A stretch of 64,000 nt of DNA from assembly GCA_006386115.1 (NCBI GenBank), contig VFIW01000051.1:186001-250000 (forward strand), in the 5' to 3' direction. Shown here piece by piece: positions 23,306-35,825 of this stretch; positions within the stretch are counted from its first letter, which is position 1, and each line of letters opens with the position of its first letter. The position numbers and the translations under genes were made by a program. The notes beneath the pieces were generated by a model that did no database searches, had not been told where the DNA came from, and was given only the letters and a program-made list of their open reading frames with translations. This stretch comes from Globisporangium splendens (taxonomy: Eukaryota > Oomycota > Peronosporomycetes > Pythiales > Pythiaceae).

Positions 23306-24095
23306 TCGTGTAGTCTATCACCACATTGCCTTCTTTTTCAACAACCAAACCTGATGAGTGAGACGTTTGTTTGGACAAATGTGAGCTGCTGTAGACTTTG
23401 GATCAGAAAGCAAATCAGCCAAATTGCTGCACGTGTGGCCATTGACACGGAAAGAGCGAGAGATTCTCGATAGTTGCAGTGGCGGTGCTTGGGCAATAGT
23501 ATCGTCTGAATGGACAAGGCGCTTATGCTCAGTGGGATGCGATGGCACCTGGCTCCCCCACATAGACGGAGACGAACTGTTTGCTCTCTTCCTTCGACAC
23601 TCAAAATCCTCTACGGCCGAGAATAGCTGTAGCTAATAGAATAGAATTCACATACGGACAGGCAGCAAAGCCATACAGTCGTAGGCACTGCATGCGAACA
23701 CACTTTTTAAAGCGCACTTGCCTCATGCTCAAAATCGGCTCTCCAATTGTGCAGCGTAATTTATGTTTTTTGTTTCAGCTGTCGTAAGTTACATGCACGC
23801 CATGTTTGCACTGCAATTTATTATTTGTTTCAGGTGTCGTAATTTACAGCCAGAGTCTCTTCCGACATATAATTGTTGACGGATCGCAACCCCGTAAATA
23901 AAAGTCCACGCAATGAAAAAGTCACACTTGCCATCACAAATCGATTGAGCATGCATTGCTTTGTGCAAGCATACAATGGCACCAACGTGAGGCGAATAAG
24001 CAATGAAAATATCTATTTAGTTAGCAAAAATAAAACCTCCACCAGCATGACGCTTTATCCATCCTGGTGATCCCCAGCAACACCTCAAAACCTCT
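23306..24095. other. Intergenic
   Basis: About 800 bp, AT-richer, without a supportable gene. Two similar short AT-rich phrases (tttcagctgtcgtaa / tttcaggtgtcgtaa, near 23775 and 23830) suggest a small local duplication. Confidence 0.35.
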
Positions 24096-24782
24096 CTAAT
24101 ATACGTGCTTGTACTTCTCTTTGCGCTGGAAGCGCTTGACGTCGCGGTTGCTCTTCGCGCTGCGCTTGCCGTCGTAGCCCTCGGCTCGTTCGCGGGCCTT
24201 CTCCTTCTTCTGGCGCGCGCGACGCGACATCGTCGCCGAGGACGACGACGCTTTCTTCGTGAGCAGCTCCGACTGCTCGATCTCCTGGTCAAACGCACCG
24301 AGCGCTTGGCTCAACGCGGTCACGGGTCGCGGCACATTGCGTGCGGCTTCCTGCTGCTTCTTCAGTGCATCTCGCTTCGCGGTGCGTTCGGCGGCCAGTT
24401 GCTCTTCCAGTTGCTTCTCGGCGTTTTTCTTCGCGAGCAATTGCCGAGCTGACGACGCCGTGGCGACGACACCACCTTGTGTGTCGAGCGCGAGTCCAAG
24501 ACCTGAGAACGCAGACATCATGGTCGTGCGCTCAGCATTCACGCCACTGGTATTAGCACCAGAAGAGCTAGACGCAGCACCAAACGGGTTCCCGAACGGA
24601 TTACCGAACGCGCTGCTGCCATTCGGAGATGCCTTGGCGCTTGGCCACTGGATAGACGACGACGTCGGCAGACCAGCACCAGTAGTAGACGCAGTGACAG
24701 AGGAGGCAGCAGACGCGCTCGTCGTGGCGTCGCCGCCAAAGACGTTGCCCAAACTCGACACGAACGGCGCCTTCGCTGCCAT
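24096..24782 (-). CDS. Unrecognised protein with charged C-terminal helix and basic tail
   Basis: 228 aa from the ATG at 24782 (MAAKAPFV); the frame is open further upstream but that part reads like leader. The first half is low-complexity Ser/Ala/Thr with FGNPFGNPFG motifs. The second half is a charged helix (KKNAEKQLEEQLAAERTAKR), then RRARQKKEKARERAEGYDGK and a basic tail ending KRFQRKEKYKHVY. The highly basic C-terminus would fit a nucleolar or RNA-associated factor, but I cannot name a family. It is divergent from eIF3b with 368 bp between the two starts, so co-regulation with translation genes is possible. Confidence 0.65.
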   Translation of the reverse strand: MAAKAPFVSSLGNVFGGDATTSASAASSVTASTTGAGLPTSSSIQWPSAKASPNGSSAFGNPFGNPFGAASSSSGANTSGVNAERTTMMSAFSGLGLALDTQGGVVATASSARQLLAKKNAEKQLEEQLAAERTAKRDALKKQQEAARNVPRPVTALSQALGAFDQEIEQSELLTKKASSSSATMSRRARQKKEKARERAEGYDGKRSAKSNRDVKRFQRKEKYKHVY

Positions 24783-25150
24783 TTTCGCCGTCTTTTTCTT
24801 GGTCTCTTGTGTGCCTTTTGTGATTGATGAAGAGGAGTCGATCAAATGTATCCATTCCCTCTTTAATTGCATATCAAAACCTCTTCTTCTGCATATTGCA
24901 TTGTGGCTACTATCGCTAGAAACCATTTTCTATCGTGCTTACTGCGTCATAAAAGCATCTATCGCGATTATATTGTGTAAATTATTGCTTTTTGTCTCCA
25001 TCTTCTTCGCAATGACTGGTCGAGAACACTTGTGAGCTCTCTAAAACCTTCTTTCCAAGGTTTATCTACTCAATTGATTTCCCTATTATGGTGTCCCCAC
25101 TGTATCGGGAAGCTCGATTAGAACGCGAAAAGCTCGAGATCCGACACAAG
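24783..25150. promoter_or_regulatory. Shared divergent promoter region
   Basis: Space between the two divergent start codons. AT-rich, with in-frame extensions on both sides that do not look coding. It probably drives both eIF3b and the small basic protein. Confidence 0.45.
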
Positions 25151-27241
25151 ATGGCGCCAGCGCAGTCGTACGAGCAGAAGCTCGCGAGCCTGAAGAAACA
25201 GGCGGAGTTCTATGCGGACTACATGAGCGACGACGAGGTGGAGGACGCCGTGGCCACGCAGAAGCACGACGAGGACGACTTCCTGCAGGACTTCTCCATG
25301 TGCGTGGTCGTCGGCGGGCTTCCCGTCGTGGACAACACCAAGCACGGCAAGCTGCTGAACGTGGTCAAGAAGATCTTCTCGCAGGTGGGCACGGTCGTGG
25401 ACCTGAGCATGCCGTTCGCCAAGAACGGCAGCACCACGGGCTTCGCATTCGTCGAGTACGAGCAGGAGGCGCACGCGCTCGACGCCGTGCGCACGATCAA
25501 CAACTTTGCGCTCGACAAGCGCCACACGCTGCTGGTGAACAAGTACAGCGACCTGGAGAAGTACAAGAACACGCCCGAGACGTTTGTGGAACCGAAGGTC
25601 GAGAAGTTCATGGAGCCCAAGAACTGGAAGAACTGGCTCACGGACGCGGCGCGTCGCGACATGTTTGTGCTGCGCCACGGCACGGAGACCGAGCTCTTCT
25701 GGAGCGACAAGGGTGAGATCTCGCTCGACTACGACGGCGCGCGCGAGAAGGTGAACGGCAAGCAGTGGTGCTCGCAGTACGTGCTCTGGTCGCCTCAGGG
25801 CACGTTCCTGGCGACGTTCCACCCGCAGGGTATCGCGCTCTGGGCTGGCGAGAAGTACGAGAAGGTCGGTCGCTTTGCGCACAAGAACGTCAAGATCGCC
25901 GTGTTCTCGCCGAACGAGAAGTACCTGCTGACGCTGAGCGAGACGGAGGCAGAGAACGCGATCATCATCTGGGACGTCAAGACGTGCAAGATGCTGCGTG
26001 CGTTCCCAGCGGGCAAGCCGACGGGCGAGAAGGGCGAGGTGGTCCAGGGTCTGATGACGCCGTTCAAGTGGAGTCCCGACGACAAGTACATTGCGCGTCG
26101 CGGCAAGGACGTGATCAGCGTCTACGAGCTGCCGTCCATGAAGCTGCTGGAGAAGAAGTCGCTCAAAGCCGACGGTGTGCACGACTTTTTCTGGTCGCCA
26201 ACGGACCCTATCCTGGCGTACTGGGCGCCGGAGGGCAACAACGTGCCTGCGCGTGTGTCGCTCGTGGAGATCCCGTCGCGTCGCGAGATCCGCCAGAAGA
26301 ACCTGTTCAACGTGAGCGACTGCAAGCTGCACTGGCACCCGAACGGCACGTTCCTGGGCGTCAAGGTGACGCGCCACTCCAAGTCGAAGAAGACGCTGTT
26401 CACGAACTTTGAGATGTTCCGCGTGCGCGAGCCGCTGGTGCCGGTGGAGATGCTGGAGATGAAGGAGACGATCGTGGCGTTCGCGTGGGAGCCCAAGGGC
26501 ACACGTTTCGCGACCGTGCACGGCGAGGGCAACCAGCGCCTGAATGTGTCGTTCTACGACATGAACGGCGGCGCCAAGAACAACGAGATCACGCTGCTGT
26601 ACACGTTGACGGACAAAGCGTGCAGCCACCTGTACTGGTCGCCGCACGGCAACAATATCGTGCTCGCGGGGCTCGGCGAGATCAACGGCGTGCTCGAGTT
26701 CTGGGACACGGACGAGAAGCAGAGCATCACGATCCAGGAGCACTTCAAGTGCACGCACGTGGAGTGGGACCCGTCAGGTCGCGTGGTGGCGTCGTCGGTG
26801 TGCCAGCCGATCGACAACTCGTACTACAAGTTCCAGATGGACAACGGCTACAACCTCTGGACGTTCCAGGGCAAGCTGCTGATGGAGGAGAAGAAGGATG
26901 CGTTCTACCAGTTCATGTGGCGTCCGCGTCCGCGCTCGCTGCTCTCGGACAAGGAGTACGCCGATGTGGTGAAGAACCTCAAGAAGTACGAGAAGCGTTT
27001 CAACGAGATGGACCGCCTCAAGGAGCGCGAGCGCGTGGCCGCGGAGCAGGCCGAGAAGAACCGCCTACAGGAGGAGTTCCAGGAGCTCGTGTCTGCTCGG
27101 TTGCGCGCCGCGGCCGAGCGCCGCCAGGAGTACCTCGCGCTGCTCGACGGCTACGACAGTGACGACGACAGCGAGTACATCGTGCAGACCCACGTGCACG
27201 ACGAGATCGTGTCGAAGACCGAGGAGGTCGTGCGCAAGTGA
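25151..27241 (+). CDS. EIF3B: Eukaryotic translation initiation factor 3 subunit B
   Basis: Single exon, 696 aa from the ATG at 25151 (MAPAQSYEQK); the frame also holds an upstream ATG at 25088. The order matches eIF3b: an acidic N-terminal segment (DDEVEDA, DEDDFLQDF), an RRM at about 50-140 (VVVGGLPVVD..., STTGFAFVEYEQEAHA), then a beta-propeller built of WD-like blades (WSPQGTFLATFHPQGI, FKWSPDDKYIARRG, LYWSPHGNNIVLAGLG, VEWDPSGRVVASS), and the C-terminal FMWRPRPRSLLSDKE..LKKYEKRF helix that binds eIF3i/g. It is a scaffold of the eIF3 complex on the 40S subunit. Strong GC-ending codon bias fits a highly expressed gene. Confidence 0.97.
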   Translation: MAPAQSYEQKLASLKKQAEFYADYMSDDEVEDAVATQKHDEDDFLQDFSMCVVVGGLPVVDNTKHGKLLNVVKKIFSQVGTVVDLSMPFAKNGSTTGFAFVEYEQEAHALDAVRTINNFALDKRHTLLVNKYSDLEKYKNTPETFVEPKVEKFMEPKNWKNWLTDAARRDMFVLRHGTETELFWSDKGEISLDYDGAREKVNGKQWCSQYVLWSPQGTFLATFHPQGIALWAGEKYEKVGRFAHKNVKIAVFSPNEKYLLTLSETEAENAIIIWDVKTCKMLRAFPAGKPTGEKGEVVQGLMTPFKWSPDDKYIARRGKDVISVYELPSMKLLEKKSLKADGVHDFFWSPTDPILAYWAPEGNNVPARVSLVEIPSRREIRQKNLFNVSDCKLHWHPNGTFLGVKVTRHSKSKKTLFTNFEMFRVREPLVPVEMLEMKETIVAFAWEPKGTRFATVHGEGNQRLNVSFYDMNGGAKNNEITLLYTLTDKACSHLYWSPHGNNIVLAGLGEINGVLEFWDTDEKQSITIQEHFKCTHVEWDPSGRVVASSVCQPIDNSYYKFQMDNGYNLWTFQGKLLMEEKKDAFYQFMWRPRPRSLLSDKEYADVVKNLKKYEKRFNEMDRLKERERVAAEQAEKNRLQEEFQELVSARLRAAAERRQEYLALLDGYDSDDDSEYIVQTHVHDEIVSKTEEVVRK

Positions 27242-27446
27242 GTAAATGTAGAGGTGGTGGCGGATGTGGTTGTTATTTAACGCATGAAGAAAAGAAACAA
27301 GTGAATATTCATGTCGATTGCCATTTCCGCGCGCTTTTGAAAATTGTTTTTTTTTGTGGGCATGTTGGCATTGGGTTCTTTCGTCATGGGTGCGTTTGCT
27401 GATTGTAGAGGCTTGGGCATGCGCATGTGGTGTGTGCACACGCATG

Positions 27447-27466
27447 TACACACACACACACACACA
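27447..27466. repeat. (AC)n microsatellite
   Basis: Uninterrupted AC dinucleotide run of about ten units. Confidence 0.9.
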
Positions 27467-27725
27467 TGCGCAGAGACACGCTTACGTGCCGTCGTCATAT
27501 TGGCGGTTGCCTGCGTCCGTCCGTTGGCGCTTGCCTTTGCGCCGTGCTCATCCATTATCATCCAATCTGCCTGCATGAAGCAGACTCAGAATGGGAGAAG
27601 AAGCAATTGGGTGGATGTACCCAAAGTAGAGAGTTGCAGAGTGCCCAATATAAGGACCAATTTGCAGAGCACGTTGAGATTCTGGATTTCGACGTGGAAA
27701 AGACGACTCGCTTTGCACACGACAA

Positions 27726-27749
27726 ACACACACACACACACACACACAC
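27726..27749. repeat. (AC)n microsatellite
   Basis: Uninterrupted AC dinucleotide run of about twelve units, some 260 bp from the previous one. Confidence 0.9.
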
Positions 27750-29044
27750 TTGCGCCACGTGGATCCACGCATGTTGCAACTCGGAATTACGGTACAAAAA
27801 GTGTAGACAGACAACAATGGAGACACGTTTGGCAGGAGAAACACACGCATGTGGATGGAGAATCCAGTCGCATGTGTGTCGCCAAGTGCGGCTATTGCTT
27901 GTCGGACCTGTTCAACACCATCATAAGATGCAAGCTGGCTCTGTTTATTTTTCGCATACACTCAGATCCACAATCTTTGCTGTCAACGTGTGACTGGTCC
28001 ATTTGGTTGCAAAGCGTGCAGCTGCATGGAGTTTGTTGAGACGCGTGCTGCTCGTGAAGATCCTGACGTGTGTAGGATGCACCGTAGTTTTCCGCCTCGT
28101 TCTTTTCCATAGAAAATCGTCGAGAAAGCGCATCCGCTCACATTTTTTGCCTTTTGACTCGAGAAATTTGGCTGACGTTTAACGAAATAGTGCCTCGTTG
28201 TACCCAAAATTGTTTGACAAATCGCCCCAAGCAGACCAGGCGTGCGACCGAAAAGAGAAAGTTGGTCGTGCGAGTGTGGATGTGAAGACCAGCGCAGCCC
28301 TAACCGCATGCACAGCGTCGCTCTGCTGCAGACGTATCTCCGCCTCTGAAATCGGATAGTGTCACAGTTGGCGGCGCATCAATTATTGATTCACAGAGGG
28401 TTCTCGGAGTGCAATAAAACCTCGTCTCGATGAGAAAGTCGACTATTTGGAGCGGCTCAAAATGTGTCGAATTAGCGCGAATGATGAGTTACGACGCAAT
28501 CGTTTGGTATCCGAGTGTTCTCCGATGGCGATTTAAGGAGTGATTGTTTCATCAAGACGAGGTTTTTCGGCATGTCGTTCGAGTCGACTTTCCGCGTTGC
28601 ACTTGAAGCCCTAAACGGCGTGAAGGGACATCATCCCGGTGTACCCCTAGGTGAGAGCAACGGTGCAGGCACGCAGGTGGCTTCGCAACCAATTTCGTTG
28701 GGAGGATATTTGTATGAGAGAATGTATACCGACCCCAAACGACCCAAAATACCACAAGGTGGATGCGCCGATTTGTTTTACTGGCGCCAACCAGCGTTTC
28801 TCTCCCCATCGCCCGTCGCCCTTCAATCAAAAGCCCGCCCCCTCTCTCTCTCTCTTGCTGTCGTCTCCCCCTACCCACTTGTTGTCGCAGAGCTCTCAGT
28901 TCTGAAAGAACTGCAACCAACACACAACACCAACAAGCGGCAACAGCAAACAAGCAAACAAACAGCAAGGGATAAAAAAGACCGAGTTGTTTTGCAGTGG
29001 CGAAAATAAAAAGAACAGGTTTCCTGAGTTTTGCTTCCCGCTAA

Positions 29045-29917
<873 letters not shown>

Positions 29918-30709
29918 AGACCGAGTATATCGTCTCAGTGGTCCCCCTTTTGTATTTATCCTCATATTTTACGAAACAGTCATTTATCCACCCCGTCGAC
30001 GAGCCATTTAGATACATTATACACTAGGACGTCATAAGATCGAGAGGCTCGTTCGGGTAGGCGTTGTTAGTTTTATTTGCTGTCTTGCAAAGACTCGTTC
30101 CTAATTTAAACTCGAAGCAAGTTTGTCAGCACAGTTTGATGTTGCCAAGCAAAGCGAACGCTGATGTGTTGTTTGTGTATGAGCATTTGTGTGTGCAAGC
30201 GAACGCAGCACGTTCAGCAGACAGCATTTGCGCAATGCGAGCAAGCGCACTCCACACAACGGCTGCATTTTTATCTGCTTGGAGACCACATGGCTCAATT
30301 GATTCAGCACGCATTAACTTGACATTATTCGCTTGTCCTTGTGCTTTGGGGGGTGGTGGACACGCACGTCCCGCGCAGCAGACGGCAAAGGGAGAGAACA
30401 GGAAGAAGAGAAGAGAAAAGACAAGCAGCAAATCGCTTCTCCCCATCATGCGAGTGTTGTGTGTGTGTGTGCAGAGCGCGTGGCTTGGCTCTTGCTCGCC
30501 ATGTGGTCTGTGGTTGCAGTTGCCGAAGTCACCATCTGGGATCTGCGCGTCAAACCTCTACAAAATTCATATGTAGTAAAGATAGTATGCAAAACCCTTC
30601 TTACAAAAGATGAGTGATGCAATCGGTTGGACTGCCCTTTTTCTTTGTATTTAAAGCCCTCCGAGTCGGAGAATAGTCGTGATAGAAGTGGGACTTCGCA
30701 TGCACACAC
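29918..30709. other. Intergenic
   Basis: No gene supported. Some short frames overlap on both strands without motifs. Confidence 0.35.
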
Positions 30710-32578
30710 ATGAGGCTAATGGAAGCACCGCCGCTTGCTCATTCCAATGAGCAAATGCATGGGTTCTCCTTCCAGAGGCACGTCGAATATGCACCTCCCT
30801 TCCTCTCTCTATATATACGTGTACCTATGACTCCATACGCCTACCACAATATGCGCTTCTCATTCTGCTAACGCAGCACGGCGAAGGCGACGCAAGGCGC
30901 CGCTCTCGCTGCCCCCATTGCCGCGCACTGGGCTGTGGGCTTCCAGTGATGCAGTGCACGGCTGCATGTGCCGCCCTGTTGGGAGTGTATATGACTACGA
31001 CTGCGGCTATTCCCTCCAGCCACATCTGCCAGTAAATTGTCGCGAGTATTTCATGGACGAGCGCCGAAAAGACCAGCGCCAGAGGAGACGATATCGAGAC
31101 GACGTGCAGTTTGTGTGCGTTCTGCCAATGGGACTCCCGCCGCTGCAGCAACTGCCTGTTGTGAGTATGGGGAGGCACCATCATAAGCAGCGTGTGGAGA
31201 CGACAACGAAGACGCGAGGTTAGCCCCCACGATACGCTCAAGTAGGTTTGCACAAGTGGATGTGGATGGTTCGTTTACAATATGCTGATCTTTTGTGCGG
31301 GTCTTTATGCAGAGAGAGCGGAGACGGCGCAATCGCCACAGCAGCAGCAGTGAGAGCAGCAGTGAAGAAATCGTGTACAGTGGTGCGTTCTCTTTATTGC
31401 TGATGCGTGGTGCTGATGATTAGGAAAGAAACGACTCGCACTATCCTTGTATTGCCCAAATGCCTAGATGAAGACGACGAGCGAGTGGAAGGCTACGCGA
31501 ACCCGGACGCGTGCGTGTCGATCCGCAACCAGCGCTTCCAGTCGCTTGCGGCCATGTCGCGACTGCGGTACAGCGCTGCTGCCATCATTCAGGTAGAGAG
31601 AAGTAGTCTGCCTTCTCTCCGTTCGCTTCCTCACATAGCCACAGGAAAAAAAAGTCTAATCACCTGGGCATGCATCGTTCTTTTCCATGACGGCATTTTC
31701 ACAGCAAGAGTATCAATTCTACTGCTGTCGACACAGGAACCAAAAGCGGCAGGCGGTCCGCTTATTGCAGCGCGCGACCGCGTTCTTGGACGAATTCCTT
31801 CGCGACGAACTGCAGAGTTGCCTCGTACCAGACTGTTTGCTCGAGATACCCAAGGACATGCACAACGAGGTACATTTGGCCAAGAGATTCTCGAGTCCAC
31901 AGTTGGAAGCAACGCTAAATGCTTTTGCGATTATAGGAACTTCAAGCGGCAAAGGAGCGAGACGATGTAGTCACCACGACGACCGAGTGGTTGTACACGA
32001 CGTTCATGAGCGAGGTCGTCGACGATTGCATTCGCAGCGTCTTTCAGGTACTAAAACCTCAGTTTACCTCATACATAATCACACACATGCATTCACCTTT
32101 TTGGACTAACATGGTCTTATTCTCAATTCCAAAAGAACACACTGGACTCGATGGTGAAGGAATACATGCTGACACGCGTCGATCTCACGCGCGCAGCCAT
32201 GAGCCCGACTTTGGTCATCGCAAACGATCTGCTGGAGGACTGGCAGCGAGAATTGTTTCTTCGTGAAGTAGTACCAGAAGGTAAGGAAGGCGCCGAAATG
32301 TCCACATGCAGCTATTGAGGCAGCACTGACAATGTGTTTGCTTGGTAGTGTTGGAGGAGCTGGTGATGGATTACTTTCAGCAGAAACGCGTCGACGACAC
32401 GTGGTGCGACGAGCTCTATGAGATGCTTCACGTGATTGCGCAGGACGCGATCACCGAGTGCTTTTGGGAAACGTCGATACTACACGAAGAGCTCCAGGTG
32501 ATTGCAGCGGACGCCATCGTGGAGCAAGCCCTCGATCAAGTGATCACAACCATTGTCAGGAAGAACGGAAGTAGCTAA
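30710..32578 (+). CDS. IQ-motif protein, multi-exon, unrecognised
   Basis: The 3' part is well supported. An exon ending RYSAAAIIQ (to about 31590) joins QEYQFYCCRHRNQKRQAVRLL (about 31707-31868), then ELQAAKERDD..VVDDCIRSVFQ (31937-32047), NTLDSMVKEYMLTR..REVVPE (about 32138-32281) and VLEELVMDYFQQKR to the TAA at 32576-32578, all with GT-AG ends. The first join creates an IQ-like calmodulin-binding helix (AAIIQQEYQFYCCRHR). The 5' part (ATG at 30710, RRRRRK and a Ser/Glu run near 31330-31375) is inferred from splice-site phase and less sure. The rest is acidic helical sequence. IQ proteins of this kind are common in zoospore flagella and cytoskeleton, but I cannot assign a family. Confidence 0.55.
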
Positions 32579-32683
32579 TACTCACTAGGTACGTGGGGTC
32601 ATTGTGGCAACTTGCTTATATTAAAGCCTACTTCATCAAGGCTAAATTCGTTTATGCCGTGGTCGTTGTGGTTCCTAAACCTG

Positions 32684-33637
32684 TTACAACTTAGACGTCA
32701 ACTGTTGGTTGGTTTGCTTGCCCACAACCTCTTGCATCCATGGAACGATCGCCGTTGCGAGCGCTTTGGCGTGCACTTTCTGAACACTGTGGCCTCCGGT
32801 CTCGAACTCGAGTCTCGGACCGTCGTGGCACACAACACTGAGCTCCTGGAAGATCGCGTCCTCGACTACCGCGTCGTCCTTGGCCCAGGCGATAAACGTC
32901 GGCACTTGGCGCTGCTTGAGCTCCCGAAGCTGTTTCTTGACGAGGCTAAAGTCCGTGTAGTGGTTGCGGATCACGGTCGAGACGTAGTAACTTGTCGATT
33001 GATTCTTGGCGAACCCTTCCACATAATTGTTAAACACGAAGCGCGCAAACGCCTTGCCAGCAGATGGAATCATCGGCAGAGGCGCACGCACCGCGTTTGC
33101 AATGACAGCGCTGGTCTTGGTCCACAAGCCCTGGTGCGGCCGATGTCCCGCCGACGCGAGCAAGATCACGCCGCGAATATTCAGTTTGCCGTCTTGGGCT
33201 GCGAGCGACGCGACGTTGATGGCCGCGTGGCCACCGAGCGAGTGACCGAGCAGGAAGACGTCCTTGTCTTTGCCGAGAATCTGCGTCAGCGCCTCGTACA
33301 CCAAAGCGGCAGTACCCGATGGCGTCACGGACTCATACACGTCGTCGCTATTGAGCGATCGGGAGCGACCAAACCCCGGCAGATTGAGGCCAACAACACG
33401 CGCGTGGGGCTGCATTACTGCGATCATCTGTCGGAAATCCTTGTACGTTCCTGGCGCTCCATGCAGCAGCACGATCGTCGGGAGCGGAGCGCCAGAGTGA
33501 GGAGGAGGAGACTGGGGCGCGATGTCGATGTACTCGATCACGCACTTGCCCTCGAGCACGAGGCTGCACGGCTCTGGGAGCTGGAAGCGGCGCTTCTCGC
33601 TGTTGGCTACAGCGGATGCAGCGGAGGAGGTGTCCAT
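32684..33637 (-). CDS. Alpha/beta hydrolase (paralogue 1 of 3)
   Basis: 317 aa, single exon, ATG at 33637. The fold markers are in order: HGAPGTYKDFRQM (oxyanion loop), LNLPGFGRS, the nucleophile elbow LGHSLGGHAA, an acidic AKDDAVVED loop and TGGHSVQK carrying the catalytic His. It shares these motifs with the divergent pair at 50.4-52.9 kb but has no Arg-rich presequence, so it is probably cytosolic. The substrate is unknown; the family includes esterases and epoxide-hydrolase-like enzymes. It is divergent from DHDPS-B. Confidence 0.85.
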   Translation of the reverse strand: MDTSSAASAVANSEKRRFQLPEPCSLVLEGKCVIEYIDIAPQSPPPHSGAPLPTIVLLHGAPGTYKDFRQMIAVMQPHARVVGLNLPGFGRSRSLNSDDVYESVTPSGTAALVYEALTQILGKDKDVFLLGHSLGGHAAINVASLAAQDGKLNIRGVILLASAGHRPHQGLWTKTSAVIANAVRAPLPMIPSAGKAFARFVFNNYVEGFAKNQSTSYYVSTVIRNHYTDFSLVKKQLRELKQRQVPTFIAWAKDDAVVEDAIFQELSVVCHDGPRLEFETGGHSVQKVHAKALATAIVPWMQEVVGKQTNQQLTSKL

Positions 33638-33940
33638 GGCGGCGCTCGTCGAGGTGTCTTCACTTGACAATCAGACGTGAGGGATTTGATGAGCTGTTTT
33701 CCATTATTTTACGTAATTGTTGAATTTGAAGAATCACGTGATTGTTTCTGCCTTGAACAAAGCATGTGCTTATTTATGAAGTCGAATACGGAACTAAGTA
33801 TATGTCGGAAGTGACGCAAATAAAGAAACGTAAATGACATGCGGTAATTTACTTAGCAGAAGGTGCGCTGCAGCCAACAATTCTCAGACTTCTCAGTGTC
33901 GGCGAATTTGGATGAGAACAGAACGCACAGCAAACAGCAC
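33638..33940. promoter_or_regulatory. Divergent intergenic region, hydrolase 1 / DHDPS-B
   Basis: AT-rich 303-bp gap between two divergent ATGs with no other gene, so it should carry both promoters. Confidence 0.4.
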
Positions 33941-35149
33941 ATGCCCAAGCTCGCGATCAGAGGCACGTACACGGCGCTCGTGACGCCGTTCACACGCGGC
34001 GCAAAGCGCGTGGATTACGCGAAACTGCGCGAGCTGGTCGAGTGGCAGATCCAGACAGGCATCAACGGACTCGTCGTCGTACGTTATCCTTCCTCATGAT
34101 GCATTGCAGTCGGTTATCAGATGTCTTGAGTTGTGTATGTGTGTATGTGTAGTTGGGCTCAACCGGAGAGAACCAGTGTGTATCCAAGCAAGAGCGTGAG
34201 CAGATCATCTCGACTGTCGTCGATACCACGCACCATCGCGTTCCCGTGGTTGCTGGCACAAGTGCCAACTCGACTTCGGAAGCGATCGAGCTCACGCTGG
34301 CTGCCAAGGCTGCCGGAGTCGACGCGTGCATGGTCATGAGCCCGTTCTACAGTATGCCGTCCCAGAAGGGTCTGTACGAGCATTTCCGCTCCGTCGCGCA
34401 AGTGGGGCTGCCCGTGATGCTGTACAACAACCCGGGGCGAGCGGGGGTCACGATTCTGCCGGAGACAGTCGCAAGGCTGTCTGAGGTGCCGGGCATCGTC
34501 GCCGTCAAGGAAGCCACGGGGAATGTGTCCCAGGTAAAGAAGTCTGATTTTCTGTCCCTGTTAAGTTGTCTGGTTGATTCAAAGGTGCTTACGATGTGTG
34601 ATAATAGGCGACAGAAATTGCTGCGTTGTGCGATATCACGATCTTCGGGGGCCAAGACACACTCGCGCTTCCTTTGATGGCGATCGGCGCGACGGGCGTC
34701 ATGAGCATCCTCTCGAATGCTGGTAATGCTTTCATCTCTTTTCTTTTGCGTACCTGATGTAGTGGCTTGTGTGACCGACTGCTCTGCTTTATGTGATGAT
34801 AATGCCGTCGATGTAGCACCAGAGAGAGTTCTGGCCATGACGAATGCGTTCCTCAATGGCGATTATGCCACTGCGCGCAAATTTCACATCGACAATGTGA
34901 GTATACTCCATTCAAACTAGGCACTGTGTTTAGAAACTAATGTTGCGGTCCGTGTCCTGCTTTTGCTCGTTTCTCTTCTAGTACTTGCTGTCCAAGTCGC
35001 TCTTCGTCGAAGCGAGTCCGGCGCCGATCAAGCAAGCCATGGAGCTGCTTGGTCTGTGCTCAGCATCGGTGCGACTCCCGCTGACGCCATGCTCGGAGGA
35101 AACGATCGCACTCTTAAGACGCCAATTGCAAGCCAGCAAGTTGCTTTAA
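33941..35149 (+). CDS. dapA: 4-hydroxy-tetrahydrodipicolinate synthase (DHDPS), copy B
   Basis: Exons 33941-34078, 34153-34533, 34608-34722, 34817-34896 and 34982-35149 join in phase to 293 aa. It has LGSTGE (47-52), MLYNNPGRAG (Tyr about 137, Arg about 142) and VAVKEATG (Lys about 165), each four residues on from the E. coli enzyme, so the active site is complete. Exons 2-5 have exactly the same lengths as in copy A. It is predicted to make lysine precursor from pyruvate and aspartate semialdehyde. It lies outside, and just 5' of, block B, which has its own DHDPS relic. Confidence 0.92.
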
Positions 35150-35825
35150 TGCCTGCGAGTAAAAGAGCATATCATACCACCAGCTTGGGCAAGTAAGCTG
35201 CAGTGTCGAGTGGTCCATGAACGGTGGGTGGCCCACATCGTTCATGGTCATCAAAAAAGTCTTGTGTTTAGTCAGGGAAGGGGACTCTCCCACCACTTGG
35301 CATGACTTGAGTAGGAAACGAGAGCGTTTTATTATAGTAGGGAATCAACAGTCGATGCTGATGCAAGTGGTATACTAGCGTAAACAGCCACATTATTCGA
35401 CCGGTGCGGATGCCCTTCGCATGCCAGGCTGGTGATTATTTTGCACATTGGATCCTGCAGATGCACCATTCACTTCACGAGGTGGACCACTGGCCCAAGT
35501 TCAACTTCGTCTGCCTCAGTGGTCGGCGAGCGCACAGCTGCGGATACTGATAACATTCGTGTGGATATAAGCTCTTGCTCCGCGTGTTTGTGTTCGATAT
35601 TCTCGTCGACGTGGTCTGCTCATTCACATAGGAACATTCTCAGCAATGGTTTTCTTTCAAGTCGGAGCGCATCTCCTCTGGCAAACGCGATGGGCTTATA
35701 CGAAAATGAATCGGCTGATTGCTGGTACCTCATTCTCACTCGGTGGCAACGGAGCACCTTTACCATTTCTCGTTGCTCCACCTCCTACGCAATAGTTAAA
35801 CGCTGATCCGTTATCCGCGCCAGGT
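35150..35825. other. Intergenic with a small hairpin
   Basis: No gene supported. CCATGAACG at 35215-35223 is repeated inverted as CGTTCATGG at 35239-35247, with a GTGGG/CCCAC inner pairing. Confidence 0.35.

Noticed and set aside
25118..26758. Long open frame (546 codons) on the minus strand opposite eIF3b
   Set aside because: It is Arg/Leu/Val/His-rich and mirrors a GC-biased gene on the other strand; no motifs. A shadow frame.
27344..28039. Overlapping frames of 190-230 codons rich in Thr-His repeats
   Set aside because: They translate (AC)n microsatellites and exist in several frames at once.
35215..35247. Hairpin CCATGAACG/CGTTCATGG as a transposon end
   Set aside because: Arms are only 9 bp, with no second end or target duplication visible.
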